Part shown: piece by piece, positions 28,983 to 38,273 of the stretch
How the letters are laid out: every line of letters begins with the position of its first letter
Numbering within the stretch: the stretch's first letter is position 1
Assembly (NCBI GenBank): GCA_016720585.1
Contig: JADKKH010000005.1
Coordinates: forward strand, 1-64,000
Origin: Chitinophagaceae bacterium
GTDB lineage: Bacteria; Bacteroidota; Bacteroidia; Chitinophagales; Chitinophagaceae
Direction: 5' to 3'
DNA: 64,000 nucleotides
The notes under the pieces: model-generated
What the model was told of the DNA's origin: nothing
Databases searched by the model: none
What the model saw: the letters and a program-made list of their open reading frames with translations, nothing else
Translations under genes and position numbers: made by a program

Positions 28983-30977
28983 TTATTTTTGTTCCAGCTC
29001 CATGATCTTTTCAAAAATTATTTCATACTCCGCATTCAGTTTTTTTAATTCCTGGTCTGCATTTTTAAACGCTGTTTCTGCAGCTACAAATTTTTGTTTA
29101 TCGGAATAAATAACCGGGTCAACAAGCGATTTTTCCAACTCCGTTTTTTTTATATTCAACCGGGCCATCTGCTCTTCTAATTGCTGGAATTGTTTTTGCA
29201 TTTTCTGATGTTCTTTCTTGACATCTTTATCTATTGCCGTGTGGGTATGCTTCTGAATAACAGGTGCTGCTTGCTTTGGATGTTCGGGGATATTCCCTCT
29301 TTCCTGTTTCTTGTTCCTGGCCCCTGTTTCCTTTTCTTTTGTTCCGGTCATCTTTTTGCTTTCCGCTTCCTGCCTGGCCATCCGTTCTTTCCAGGCGACC
29401 CATTCTTCATAGCCACCTTTAAATTCTTTTATTTCATGGTCAACTATTTCCCAGATCTTATTGGCCGTCTTGGAAACAAAATAACGGTCATGGCTAACCA
29501 GGATAATACTGCCTTCATATTTACTCAACGCTTCAATCAACAGATCGCAGCTGTGCATATCCAGATGGTTGGTCGGTTCATCCAGCATCAAAAAATTGGC
29601 CTTGCTTACAATTACTTTAGCGAGTGCCACCCTTGCTTTTTCGCCACCACTTAATATTTTAATTTTCTTATCAGCATCATCGCCACTGAAAAGAAAGCAG
29701 CCAAGCAGGCCCCGCAATTCCAGGTCATTCATCTGGCTGCCGCATTCTTTCATCTCATCCAGGATCGTATTGTTGACATTCAATGCTTCCAGCTGGTGCT
29801 GTGCATAAAAACTCTCTTCTACATTATGACCCCATTTTCTTTCGCCACGACTGAAATTCTCAACACCTGCAATGATCCGCAGCAGGGTGGATTTCCCTTT
29901 TCCGTTGGCACCAATAAGCGCTATTTTATCACCACGGTCAATTTCAACTGTTGAATTTTCAATAATCACATTTTCACCAAATGCTTTGGATACATGTTTT
30001 AATTCAACCAAAACTCTCCCCGGTGTTTTGTCCACACGGAAGTTGATGCGGATATTCGGTCTTTCCAGTTCGGAATCTTCAATTCGTTCCAGCTTATCCA
30101 GTTTCTTCATGATACTCTGTGCCATGGCAGCCTTGCTGGCTTTGGCCCGGAACCGTTCCACCAATCTTTCATTCTGACGTATGTAGTCCTGCTGGTTCTC
30201 ATAAGCTTTCTGTTGCATCTCTATACGAATGGCTTTTTCTTTTTCATAATAATCGTAGTTGCCATTGTAGATATGCAATTGCTGCTGGTATACTTCCACG
30301 ATCTTCGTCACCATCCGGTTCAGGAAATATTTATCATGACTTACGATCACGACAGATCCCTGGTAATGCAGCAAATATTTTTCCAGCCATTCGATAGATG
30401 GCAGGTCAAGATGGTTGGTAGGCTCATCCAGCAATAATAGATCAGGCTGCTGTAAAATCATTTTAGCCAGCAATACCCGCATTCTCCATCCGCCGCTGAA
30501 TTCTTTGTAGGGTCTTTTCAGATCTTCATTGGGAAATCCCAATCCCTGCAGCACTTCTTCGGTTTTGTGATGAATGTTGTAACCACCCAGAACTTCTAAT
30601 TCATGCAGCTTATCGCTGTAATCATGTAATGTTTTTTCGTCGCCGGTTTTTTCCAGTTCGATCCCCAGTTCTTCTATTTCTTTTTCCAGCTGTAATACTT
30701 TTTCAAAAGCCCCCAGTGCCACCTGTAAAATAGAATCATTGGAATCAAAGCTCAGCAGATCCTGGTGGAGGTAACCCATGGATGTGGTACGGCTTCTCTC
30801 GATGGTGCCTTTGGAAGGCTGGTATTCGCCAACCAGCAGTTTTAATAAAGTGGATTTACCGGTACCATTATAGCCGATAAGGCCAATCCGTTCACCAGGT
30901 TGGATATGCCAGGTGGAATCTTCCACGATCGCCCTTGCGCCAAATTCAAAAGTCACATTCTGTAATCCCGCTAACAT
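28983..30977 (-). CDS. ABC-F family ATPase (Uup/YdiF-like)
   Basis: A 664-residue cytosolic protein with two ATP-binding cassettes and no membrane part, as in ABC-F ribosome-associated factors. Cassette 1 has GYNGTGKST, FSGGWRMRVLLAK and LLLLDEPTNHLD; cassette 2 has GANGKGKST, LSGGEKARVALAK and LMLDEPTNHLDM. Between them lies the inter-domain linker, rich in charged helices (QDYIRQNERLVERFRAK). Residues about 555-664 form a coiled-coil C-terminal extension with Lys/Glu/Gln repeats, as in Uup. These proteins act on the translating ribosome; the exact subfamily is not decided. Confidence 0.95.
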   Translation of the reverse strand: MLAGLQNVTFEFGARAIVEDSTWHIQPGERIGLIGYNGTGKSTLLKLLVGEYQPSKGTIERSRTTSMGYLHQDLLSFDSNDSILQVALGAFEKVLQLEKEIEELGIELEKTGDEKTLHDYSDKLHELEVLGGYNIHHKTEEVLQGLGFPNEDLKRPYKEFSGGWRMRVLLAKMILQQPDLLLLDEPTNHLDLPSIEWLEKYLLHYQGSVVIVSHDKYFLNRMVTKIVEVYQQQLHIYNGNYDYYEKEKAIRIEMQQKAYENQQDYIRQNERLVERFRAKASKAAMAQSIMKKLDKLERIEDSELERPNIRINFRVDKTPGRVLVELKHVSKAFGENVIIENSTVEIDRGDKIALIGANGKGKSTLLRIIAGVENFSRGERKWGHNVEESFYAQHQLEALNVNNTILDEMKECGSQMNDLELRGLLGCFLFSGDDADKKIKILSGGEKARVALAKVIVSKANFLMLDEPTNHLDMHSCDLLIEALSKYEGSIILVSHDRYFVSKTANKIWEIVDHEIKEFKGGYEEWVAWKERMARQEAESKKMTGTKEKETGARNKKQERGNIPEHPKQAAPVIQKHTHTAIDKDVKKEHQKMQKQFQQLEEQMARLNIKKTELEKSLVDPVIYSDKQKFVAAETAFKNADQELKKLNAEYEIIFEKIMELEQK

Positions 30978-31066
30978 ACTTATAAAATGAGGCGCAAAGG
31001 TAGAAATAAAAAAGGCATAAACATGCTTTAAAAAGGGTTAATTATCCCAATCCCTGGACCAGGTAT

Positions 31067-31074
31067 TATCTTTG
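31067..31074 (+). promoter_or_regulatory. Candidate -7 box of DUF3347 gene
   Basis: TATCTTTG matches TAnnTTTG, 20 bases before the ATG at 31095, giving a very short leader. The -33 element is not clear. Confidence 0.45.
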
Positions 31075-31094
31075 CCTGAATATTGCTGTATACA

Positions 31095-31796
31095 ATGAAG
31101 AAAATCATAGATATCCTGGGCATTGTACTTCTGGACTTTATTGTCATTTATATCATCATTCGCCTGTTTAAAAACAAAGTGAAAAATGTTAAAGGTTACA
31201 TCATTTTTTTTGGTGTCCTCGTAGGAGCGGTTCTTCTTACCCGGTATTTCTTTTTTCCACGGGGTGGGAGACGCCATGAAACGGGTGCTAAAACAGCACC
31301 TCTTTCTGTGAGCAGACACAGTGAAACTTTTAACGGGAAACTCGAAAATGTGCTTGATGCTTATTTTTCTCTGACAGCTACTTTTTCCGGTGGAGATACA
31401 GCCTCAATCAACCGATCTGCTAAAAACCTTCAAAAAGGCCTGGACAGTCTTCAACTGGAAGAACTGAAAACCGATAGCCTGATTTACCAGACCGCATTAC
31501 AGCCCTATAACAATGCTAAATCGGAGATTGTATCCATCATCACGGATCCTTCTATAAAAGAAAAAAAAGGGTCGTTGAATATTTTTTCCAGTGAATTGAT
31601 GACCTTATTAAGCACGGTACGGTATGACCGGGCTAAACTTTACTGGCAGGAATGTGAAAATGCGTTTGGTGAAGACCGACCGGGCAACTGGCTGAGCCGT
31701 ACCGAAAAATCAGTTAACCCCTATGGACAGCCTGGTTGCGCTGACATAAGAAGTGTCCTCAATTTTTTACCAGCTGATACAACTAAAAAACAATAA
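31095..31796 (+). CDS. Membrane-anchored DUF3347-type protein
   Basis: A 233-residue protein. Two hydrophobic segments (about 4-22 and 34-52) are followed by a periplasmic domain resembling DUF3347: DAYFSLTATFSGGD, LQKGLDSLQ, SSELMTLLST, then LYWQECENAFG and GNWLSRTEKSVNPYG. In typical members the Cys in the QEC segment and the following Met or His are linked with copper-efflux proteins; here one Cys is kept. ATG 31095 is chosen over a TTG 12 bases upstream. The TonB receptor gene starts 16 bases after its stop, so the two form an operon. Confidence 0.72.
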   Translation: MKKIIDILGIVLLDFIVIYIIIRLFKNKVKNVKGYIIFFGVLVGAVLLTRYFFFPRGGRRHETGAKTAPLSVSRHSETFNGKLENVLDAYFSLTATFSGGDTASINRSAKNLQKGLDSLQLEELKTDSLIYQTALQPYNNAKSEIVSIITDPSIKEKKGSLNIFSSELMTLLSTVRYDRAKLYWQECENAFGEDRPGNWLSRTEKSVNPYGQPGCADIRSVLNFLPADTTKKQ

Positions 31797-31812
31797 GATT
31801 GTTAGTGCAGTT

Positions 31813-34188
31813 ATGAAGAATTTTATTTGTGCCCTTTTAATATTTTTTACCGGGGTTACTTCTTTTGCCCAAAATCAACCGCATGTTCAGTCAGGTCATT
31901 TCACCTTAAATGGTTATGTGAAGGATAGCTTATCCGGGGAATCCATTATAGGTGCAACCGTTTCAGTTAATGGCCAGCCTAAAAGCGTTGCCAGCAATCA
32001 ATACGGTTTTTATTCGATCACCCTGAATGAAGGAAACTATACCCTTAGTGTTTCGCATGTTTCTTACCTCGGAAAATCAATCACTGTTGAACTGAGAAGC
32101 AATCAATCTTTCAATTTTGAAATCGTTCCAAAAACATCAGCAATCACAGATGTGATCGTTTACAGTAAACGCCGTGATGGGAACGTAAAAAATGCCCAGA
32201 TGGGTAAGATTGATTTATCCATGAGCCAGATCAAAAATATTCCGGCCTTCCTGGGTGAAATCGATTTATTGAAAGCCATTCAGTTATTACCTGGTGTACG
32301 TAATGCCGGAGAGGGGAATGCCGGGTTTTATGTGCGGGGCGGCGGCCCTGACCAAAACCTGATCCTGCTGGATGATGCCGTGGTCTATAATACCGGGCAC
32401 TTGTTTGGCTTTTTTTCCATTTTTAATTCAGACGCCATTAAAAATGTATCCCTGGTTAAAGGAGGCATGCCTGCGCAATATGGCGGTCGTCTGTCATCCG
32501 TGGTAGATGTTGCCATGAAGGATGGTAATATCAATAAACTGCAAATAGATGGTGGCATCGGGCTGATCGCTTCACGGTTTTCGATACAAGGCCCTCTGAA
32601 GAAAAATAAAGCATCCTTTATTATCTCTGCCCGCAGAACCTATATTGATGCCCTGGCTAAACCTTTTATTAAGAAAAGCAGTTCCTTTTATGGATCCGGT
32701 TATTTTTTTTATGACCTGAATGCCAAAGTGAATTACCGCTTTTCTGAAAAGGACAGGTTATACCTCAGTGGTTATTTCGGAAGAGATGTTTTTGATTTTA
32801 ATAATTCCAAACGTTCTTTTAAAACCAATATACCCTGGGGTAATTCTACCGGTACTTTGCGGTGGAACCATGTATTTAACCGCCGGCTATTTTCCAATAC
32901 CACATTATTATTTAATGATTATAAATTCAAGTTCACGGCACAGCAGGAAAATTTTGAGATTGGTCTTTCCTCAGGTATCCGCGACGGAAGTATTAAAACC
33001 GATTTTGATTATTATCCCCTGCCCAATCATAAATTAAAATTCGGTGGGTTGTTTACATATCACAAGTTTATTCCCAACGTAGTTACCGGCCGGCAGGATT
33101 CCATCATTTTCAGACCCAATAATGAAGGCACCAAATATGCAGCCGAAGCTGCCCTTTATATACAGGATGATTGGGAAATAGGGGAGCATTTAAAAATTAA
33201 TTATGGCCTGCGCTGGAGTAATTTCACCCAAATAGGACCTTACACCAAATACACCCGTGATGCCAATGGAAACAAGCTGGATAGCTTCAGTTATAAAAAT
33301 TTTAAACCGGTTAAGAATTATGGAGGTCTGGAACCACGTATCACCATACGCTATTCTATCAATAACGAAACATCCTTAAAAGCAGCTATAACCAGGAACC
33401 TGCAATACATCCACCTCGTCAGCAACTCGGGTAGTACATTACCGACCGACCTCTGGGTGCCGAGTACCTATATTGTAAAACCGCAGATCAGCTGGTTGTA
33501 TTCAGCAGGGTTATTTAAAAATTTCAAGGATAATACATTTGAGACTTCCCTTGAACTGTACTATAAAGACATGCAGAACCAGGTAGAATATAAAGAAGGC
33601 TATACACCTTCCTTAGCAGATCCGGAGGAAGAATTTGTATTTGGAAAAGGTTGGAGTTATGGCACTGAAATATTATTGAATAAGATCAGGGGACGTTTTA
33701 CAGGCTGGGTAGGATATACTTTATCGTGGACCTGGCGGAAATTTACCGGGCTTAATGGCGGAGAAAAATACCCTACAAGATTTGACCGGCGGCATGATCT
33801 TTCTGTTGTAGCCAATTATGATATCACTAAGAAATGGAAGCTCGGTGCTGTGTTCGTATATGGTACCGGTAATGCCATAACCTTACCCGAACGTTTTTAT
33901 ATTATAAATGGGGTACTGACCCAGGAATACAGCAATCTGAACCAGTACCGTATGCAATCCTACCACCGTATGGATTTAGCTGCAACCTATACTCCCGTAC
34001 CCCGGAAAAAGCGAAAACTCAGCAGCTATTGGGTATTCAGTATATACAATGTGTATAGCCGTCTCAATCCTTATTTTATTTATTTTGACCAGACCGGAAG
34101 CCCGGTAAACGGGGATTTAAAAGTTGAGGCGAGGCAGGTGTCCTTGTTTCCGGTTCTACCGGCCGTAACCTGGAATTTTAAGTTTTAG
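31813..34188 (+). CDS. TonB-dependent receptor with carboxypeptidase-regulatory-like domain
   Basis: Outer-membrane active transporter of 791 residues. The signal peptide ends at SFAQ; a carboxypeptidase-regulatory-like domain follows at about 28-110 (LNGYVKDSLSGESIIGATV), then the plug (about 115-225; GNAGFYVRGGGPDQNLILLD) and a 22-strand barrel. The last segment ends in WNFKF, a normal barrel C-terminus with aromatic Phe. No SusD-like gene is adjacent, so it is not a polysaccharide-utilisation pair; the co-transcribed DUF3347 gene hints at a metal substrate, which is inference. ATG 31813 is chosen because it starts the signal peptide. Confidence 0.93.
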   Translation: MKNFICALLIFFTGVTSFAQNQPHVQSGHFTLNGYVKDSLSGESIIGATVSVNGQPKSVASNQYGFYSITLNEGNYTLSVSHVSYLGKSITVELRSNQSFNFEIVPKTSAITDVIVYSKRRDGNVKNAQMGKIDLSMSQIKNIPAFLGEIDLLKAIQLLPGVRNAGEGNAGFYVRGGGPDQNLILLDDAVVYNTGHLFGFFSIFNSDAIKNVSLVKGGMPAQYGGRLSSVVDVAMKDGNINKLQIDGGIGLIASRFSIQGPLKKNKASFIISARRTYIDALAKPFIKKSSSFYGSGYFFYDLNAKVNYRFSEKDRLYLSGYFGRDVFDFNNSKRSFKTNIPWGNSTGTLRWNHVFNRRLFSNTTLLFNDYKFKFTAQQENFEIGLSSGIRDGSIKTDFDYYPLPNHKLKFGGLFTYHKFIPNVVTGRQDSIIFRPNNEGTKYAAEAALYIQDDWEIGEHLKINYGLRWSNFTQIGPYTKYTRDANGNKLDSFSYKNFKPVKNYGGLEPRITIRYSINNETSLKAAITRNLQYIHLVSNSGSTLPTDLWVPSTYIVKPQISWLYSAGLFKNFKDNTFETSLELYYKDMQNQVEYKEGYTPSLADPEEEFVFGKGWSYGTEILLNKIRGRFTGWVGYTLSWTWRKFTGLNGGEKYPTRFDRRHDLSVVANYDITKKWKLGAVFVYGTGNAITLPERFYIINGVLTQEYSNLNQYRMQSYHRMDLAATYTPVPRKKRKLSSYWVFSIYNVYSRLNPYFIYFDQTGSPVNGDLKVEARQVSLFPVLPAVTWNFKF

Positions 34189-34302
34189 GCTTTCGGGCTT
34201 AGAAATTGAAAAAAAATCTAACTTCAGGTTTCGAACTTCTGAGTTCATAATTTCTACCAACCTGTTTAATATATTTTACTTTCAAACCTTAAAACCTCGC
34301 TC

Positions 34303-35406
34303 ATGAAAAAGTATTTCCTTAATGACGGAACAGCACAACAGGGGCCATTTGACCTGGATGAATTAAAATCAAAAAACCTTACTGCCGAAACTCCTGTTTG
34401 GTATGAAGGCCTGCCGGAATGGACAACTGCCGGAAAGGTGGAGGAATTGAAAGACATTTTCATTCCGGCAATACCTGCTGCAACTGTGCCTGCTGAAGAT
34501 GCTAAACCCGCTGTTACTGTTACAAATGAACCAATAGCGACCGGTACCATTGCACCTGCTCCTGTTATGGCTAAAACAACCCCATCAGTTATTACAGGTA
34601 AAAAAAGTACAGCCTGGTTATCCTGGGTGCTATCCTTACTCGTACTTGGAGGGGTTGGCTATTTAGTATATGATGACATGCAAAAAAATAAAACCGGTTC
34701 CGTTGAAACGACCGGAACGGAAATAACTACAGACAGTACTTCAGCAAGCCAGACAGGGATTAATGAATCACCCATAAACGATACAACCACCTCGCCTGTA
34801 CCCACCACAACAACGGCAGATACCGGAACAGCCGTCATAATGGAACCGCTACCGGAAACAACCACACCCACGACCACCATTCCCACAACAACAACAGTAA
34901 AGCCAAACCCTGCACAACAAACCGCCGCACAGAAAGAAGCAGCTAAAAAAGCAGAAGTACAAAAGAAGAAACAACTGGCAATCCAGGCACAGAAAAAAGC
35001 AGAAGAAGAGAAAAAGAGAATTCAGCTTGCACAGGCAGAGGCAGCAGCCCGGGAGATGGAAATGAGAAACAACTGGCCCAAATATATAACCTTTGGAAAA
35101 CTGAACTACCAAACCAAGGGAGATGGGATCAGTGCCTTTGATGTTCCGGTGTATAATGGAACCAATGCATTACTGGAAAAAGTTACGGTGCGGATTGAAT
35201 ATCTGAAAAAAGAAAAAAAGATTTTTAAGACAGAAACGATTGTCATTAACAATATACCGCCAAAATCAGTTTTGAACGGGGTTGCCCCTGAAAGTAAAAA
35301 AGGAGAGAAGGTTAACGTATATATAACCGGGGTTTATTCCCGGAAACTGCATCTCTGTTTCCCGCAGAATAATGGGAACCCCGCTGATCCTTATTTTTGT
35401 AATTAA
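34303..35406 (+). CDS. GYF_2-domain membrane protein
   Basis: A 367-residue protein. The N-terminus is a GYF_2 (DUF4339) domain: KYFLNDGTAQQGPFDLDEL and TPVWYEGLPEW, the aromatic pattern that binds proline-rich peptides in eukaryotes. One membrane helix lies at about 108-127 (AWLSWVLSLLVLGGVGYLVY). A Thr/Pro-rich linker (about 130-205) and a Lys/Ala/Gln-rich coiled-coil (about 205-250) lead to a C-terminal beta domain (WPKYITFGKLNYQTKG). The orientation puts the GYF_2 domain in the cytoplasm and the rest in the periplasm. Function unknown. Confidence 0.8.
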   Translation: MKKYFLNDGTAQQGPFDLDELKSKNLTAETPVWYEGLPEWTTAGKVEELKDIFIPAIPAATVPAEDAKPAVTVTNEPIATGTIAPAPVMAKTTPSVITGKKSTAWLSWVLSLLVLGGVGYLVYDDMQKNKTGSVETTGTEITTDSTSASQTGINESPINDTTTSPVPTTTTADTGTAVIMEPLPETTTPTTTIPTTTTVKPNPAQQTAAQKEAAKKAEVQKKKQLAIQAQKKAEEEKKRIQLAQAEAAAREMEMRNNWPKYITFGKLNYQTKGDGISAFDVPVYNGTNALLEKVTVRIEYLKKEKKIFKTETIVINNIPPKSVLNGVAPESKKGEKVNVYITGVYSRKLHLCFPQNNGNPADPYFCN

Positions 35407-35435
35407 TTTTTTGGAACACTATAACCGGAACATAA

Positions 35436-35463
35436 AAAGAGGCCTGTGAATTCAGGCCTCTTT
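35436..35463. terminator. Terminator of GYF_2 gene
   Basis: AAAGAGGCCTG (35436-35446) pairs perfectly with CAGGCCTCTTT (35453-35463) around a six-base loop; an A-rich left flank makes it symmetrical. Confidence 0.85.
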
Positions 35464-35610
35464 AACAAATTTGATTTCATTAATATGTGTTTACAGTTTA
35501 AAGGTTGCCAGAACTCATCTTGCAAAAAAATGTAATGTGAATCACAGCACTTTATTAAACGCAGGATGATTTCGAAAAAACTGTACCTTCGACAACTTAA
35601 ATTTTAAATA

Positions 35611-37299
35611 ATGAAAAAAATTATTAATTCGCTCCTATTCATTTTTTGTATTTATATCGCTTCGGCTCAAAAACCTTCATTTACCGGAGTTAACGGTACT
35701 ACTCCGGCCGGCAGTAACCCGGATAAAAAAGCCAGGGATACAACCGGAAAGACCACGGGTAAGGGAGAAAATGAACCTGGCCAAACCAGGTTTAAATATG
35801 AAAAGGCGGATTTGGATGCCATAGAAAGTATAAAGCAGGAGGGATTAAAGAATTCAAAAGTCATGAATTATGCATTTAAGCTTACAGATGTCAGTGGGCC
35901 AAGATTAACCGGATCTCCCGGTTTTATGACCGCAGCAAACTGGGCTAAAGATGAATTAACCAGGATGGGACTGGTAAATGCCAATCTCGAGCCCTGGGGT
36001 GATTTTGGTAAGGGTTGGCAACAAGAGCATTGTTATGTTGCGATGACCTCTCCTTATTATATTCCTTTCATTGCTGTTCCCCGTGCCTGGACGGGAAGTA
36101 CACCGGATAAAAAATTATTTACCGGTGATATCATTCTCATAAAAGCAAAAGATTCGGCTGAGTTAATGAAGTATGCCGGCACATTAAAAGACAAAATTGT
36201 AATGACCTGGTCAACTGCAAAATTAAAACCATCTTTTGAACCGGATGGGGAGCGTTATGCAGACAGTACCCTGGCTAAAATGATACCAGGTTCAGTGAGC
36301 GGAACAGCTCAACGGGGAGATTCAGCACAAAGGGCTGCGCGGATGAACAGTTTTGCTTTTCAAAGAAAAGTGACCGATTTTTTAGTAAAAGAAAAACCGG
36401 CATTAATACTCAGTATGAATGCCAATGGTAATGACGGAACTGTTTTTGTGAGTGGGGGCGGACAATACGGAAAGGATGCCGAAGAAGGCCCTGCCATGGT
36501 TATGCTTTCCAGTGATGATTACCTTCGGGTACAACGTTTAGTAGAGTCCGGTATCAACGTAAAAATGGAAGCAGATGTCCGGACAAAATTCTTTACAGAT
36601 GATCTGAAAGGTTATAATGTTATTGCTGAAATTCCCGGTTCCGATCCCCTGTTAAAAGAAGAAATTGTTATGCTCGGTGGTCATCTTGATTCCTGGCATG
36701 CTGCTACAGGCGCTACGGATAATGCAGCCGGTTGTGCTGTTATGATGGAAGCCGTTCGCATATTAAAAGCAACCGGCCTGAAGCCCCGTCGTACAATTCG
36801 TATTGCTTTATGGAGTGGTGAAGAACAAGGTTTGCTTGGTTCCAGGAATTATGTGAAAAATCATTTCGCTGATCCGGCTACTATGGAACTGAAAGATCAG
36901 CATGGTAAGATTTCTGCTTATTACAACCTGGATAATGGCAGTGGGAAGATACGGGGTATCTACCTGCAGAGAAACAAATACGCTTCAAGTTATTTTACGG
37001 ACTGGTTGGCCCCTTTCGCTGCCATGGGTGCAAAAACCATTTCGGTTGATAATACAGGAGGCACGGATCACCTGGCCTTTGATGCTGTGGGCATTCCGGG
37101 TTTCCAGTTTATTCAGGATGCATTAGAGTATGATTCCCGTACCCATCATACCAATATGGACACCTATGATCATTTAGTGGAAGAAGATTTGAAACAGGCG
37201 GCTGTTATCGTTGCAGCATTTGTATATAATACAGCCTGGTATAATGATAAAATACCCAGAAAAGAATTACCAAAACCCGGACAGTCCAGAGGGTTTTAA
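35611..37299 (+). CDS. M28 family zinc peptidase, exported
   Basis: A 562-residue aminopeptidase or carboxypeptidase of clan MH, with a signal peptide ending at IASAQ. The zinc-binding order is visible: GGHLDSWHAATGATDNAAG (His and Asp, about 355-372), SGEEQGLLGS (Glu pair, about 401), an Asp in YYNLDNGSG, and TGGTDHLAFDA plus THHTNMDTYD (about 484 and 511). Between about 140 and 330 is a PA-type insert. Likely degrades peptides in the periplasm or outside the cell. A terminator follows directly. Confidence 0.93.
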   Translation: MKKIINSLLFIFCIYIASAQKPSFTGVNGTTPAGSNPDKKARDTTGKTTGKGENEPGQTRFKYEKADLDAIESIKQEGLKNSKVMNYAFKLTDVSGPRLTGSPGFMTAANWAKDELTRMGLVNANLEPWGDFGKGWQQEHCYVAMTSPYYIPFIAVPRAWTGSTPDKKLFTGDIILIKAKDSAELMKYAGTLKDKIVMTWSTAKLKPSFEPDGERYADSTLAKMIPGSVSGTAQRGDSAQRAARMNSFAFQRKVTDFLVKEKPALILSMNANGNDGTVFVSGGGQYGKDAEEGPAMVMLSSDDYLRVQRLVESGINVKMEADVRTKFFTDDLKGYNVIAEIPGSDPLLKEEIVMLGGHLDSWHAATGATDNAAGCAVMMEAVRILKATGLKPRRTIRIALWSGEEQGLLGSRNYVKNHFADPATMELKDQHGKISAYYNLDNGSGKIRGIYLQRNKYASSYFTDWLAPFAAMGAKTISVDNTGGTDHLAFDAVGIPGFQFIQDALEYDSRTHHTNMDTYDHLVEEDLKQAAVIVAAFVYNTAWYNDKIPRKELPKPGQSRGF

Positions 37300-37323
37300 T
37301 TTTATTCAAATGAATAATACCAA

Positions 37324-37355
37324 AATCATCCCGGTAACCCGGGATGATTTTTTTT
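37324..37355. terminator. Terminator of M28 peptidase gene
   Basis: AATCATCCCGG (37324-37334) pairs with CCGGGATGATT (37339-37349) with a four-base loop, followed by T to 37355. The last T also belongs to the stop codon of the convergent gene. Confidence 0.88.
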
Positions 37356-38211
37356 AAGGATTTTTTATTATGGCCGTTGGCTTTTCATAAATGAACCTCA
37401 CCAGGGCATTTTTTTTCTCATCAGAAGTCAGGTAAAGCTGGTAACGTTTATCACCTGCTTTTACAATCATCAGGGCCGTATTGGGGGGAATGGATCCCAG
37501 GTTTTCACCAACCATGATCACTTCCTGTTCGGGTCGCTTCAGGTCAACTTTAACAGTAATGGTAACCGGTTGTGCTTTCAGCATTTTCCTCGATACAACC
37601 GGCATATTGTTAACATACACCGAAATCGTATCACCATCAATCTGGCCATTGTCATAAAAATCAATCTGGATCGTTCCCGTATCCACTTTTATTTCTTTTA
37701 CCAGTTCAGCTTTTCGGTTAGTCAGGGATGGCGGCAATTTTAGATCAGGTTTAAATGTTGATTTCTCAAACCTCGTTAATACAATAGTACCCGGATCACA
37801 AACCGTTTTGCCATCACTTGCCTTCCCGGTCCAGGTACCCCGGAGTTGTTCTTCAGTGACCACATTTCCTCCGCCTTTGTGATACGTAAGTGCATATTTC
37901 TTGATACACGGAACACAATCTTCTTTGATCCGGAATGTGATGATCCCATTTTCCTGGATGGAGATACTATTACTATCCTTTTTATATATTCCTTCAAAAT
38001 TTTCCTTTACATAATTTAAAGAATCTGAAAAGTGATAGGCCGTTCCGGTTATCCGGGTACCGGCAACCTGTAACTGCAATTCAATATTATAAACGGGGAA
38101 ACATCCTCCCGGTGCCATGACCAGTTTACCTTTCCAGATACCATTTATATCCTGAGCCAAAAGGGGTACAGACAATAAAACAAAGGCAGGAAGTATAATT
38201 TTTCTAATCAT
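37354..38211 (-). CDS. Exported protein, tandem paralogue A
   Basis: A 285-residue protein with a signal peptide (FVLLSVPLLAQ). The N-terminal half starts DINGIWKGKLVMAP and contains a Cys pair (EDCVPCIKKY); the C-terminal domain starts near 165 with RKAELVKEIKVDTG and contains YDNGQIDGDTISVYVNN, ENLGSIPPNTALMIVKAG and KNALVRFIYEKP. This C-terminal domain is shared with the next gene. I recognise no family. Its stop lies within the terminator of the M28 gene. It lies 62 bases downstream of paralogue B and is probably co-transcribed. Confidence 0.8.
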   Translation of the reverse strand: MIRKIILPAFVLLSVPLLAQDINGIWKGKLVMAPGGCFPVYNIELQLQVAGTRITGTAYHFSDSLNYVKENFEGIYKKDSNSISIQENGIITFRIKEDCVPCIKKYALTYHKGGGNVVTEEQLRGTWTGKASDGKTVCDPGTIVLTRFEKSTFKPDLKLPPSLTNRKAELVKEIKVDTGTIQIDFYDNGQIDGDTISVYVNNMPVVSRKMLKAQPVTITVKVDLKRPEQEVIMVGENLGSIPPNTALMIVKAGDKRYQLYLTSDEKKNALVRFIYEKPTAIIKNP

Positions 38212-38273
38212 TCTACAGGAAAAATAGCTGAAAAAAAGAAAGCAAAGATAAAAATTACAGAAACGGTCAATAG

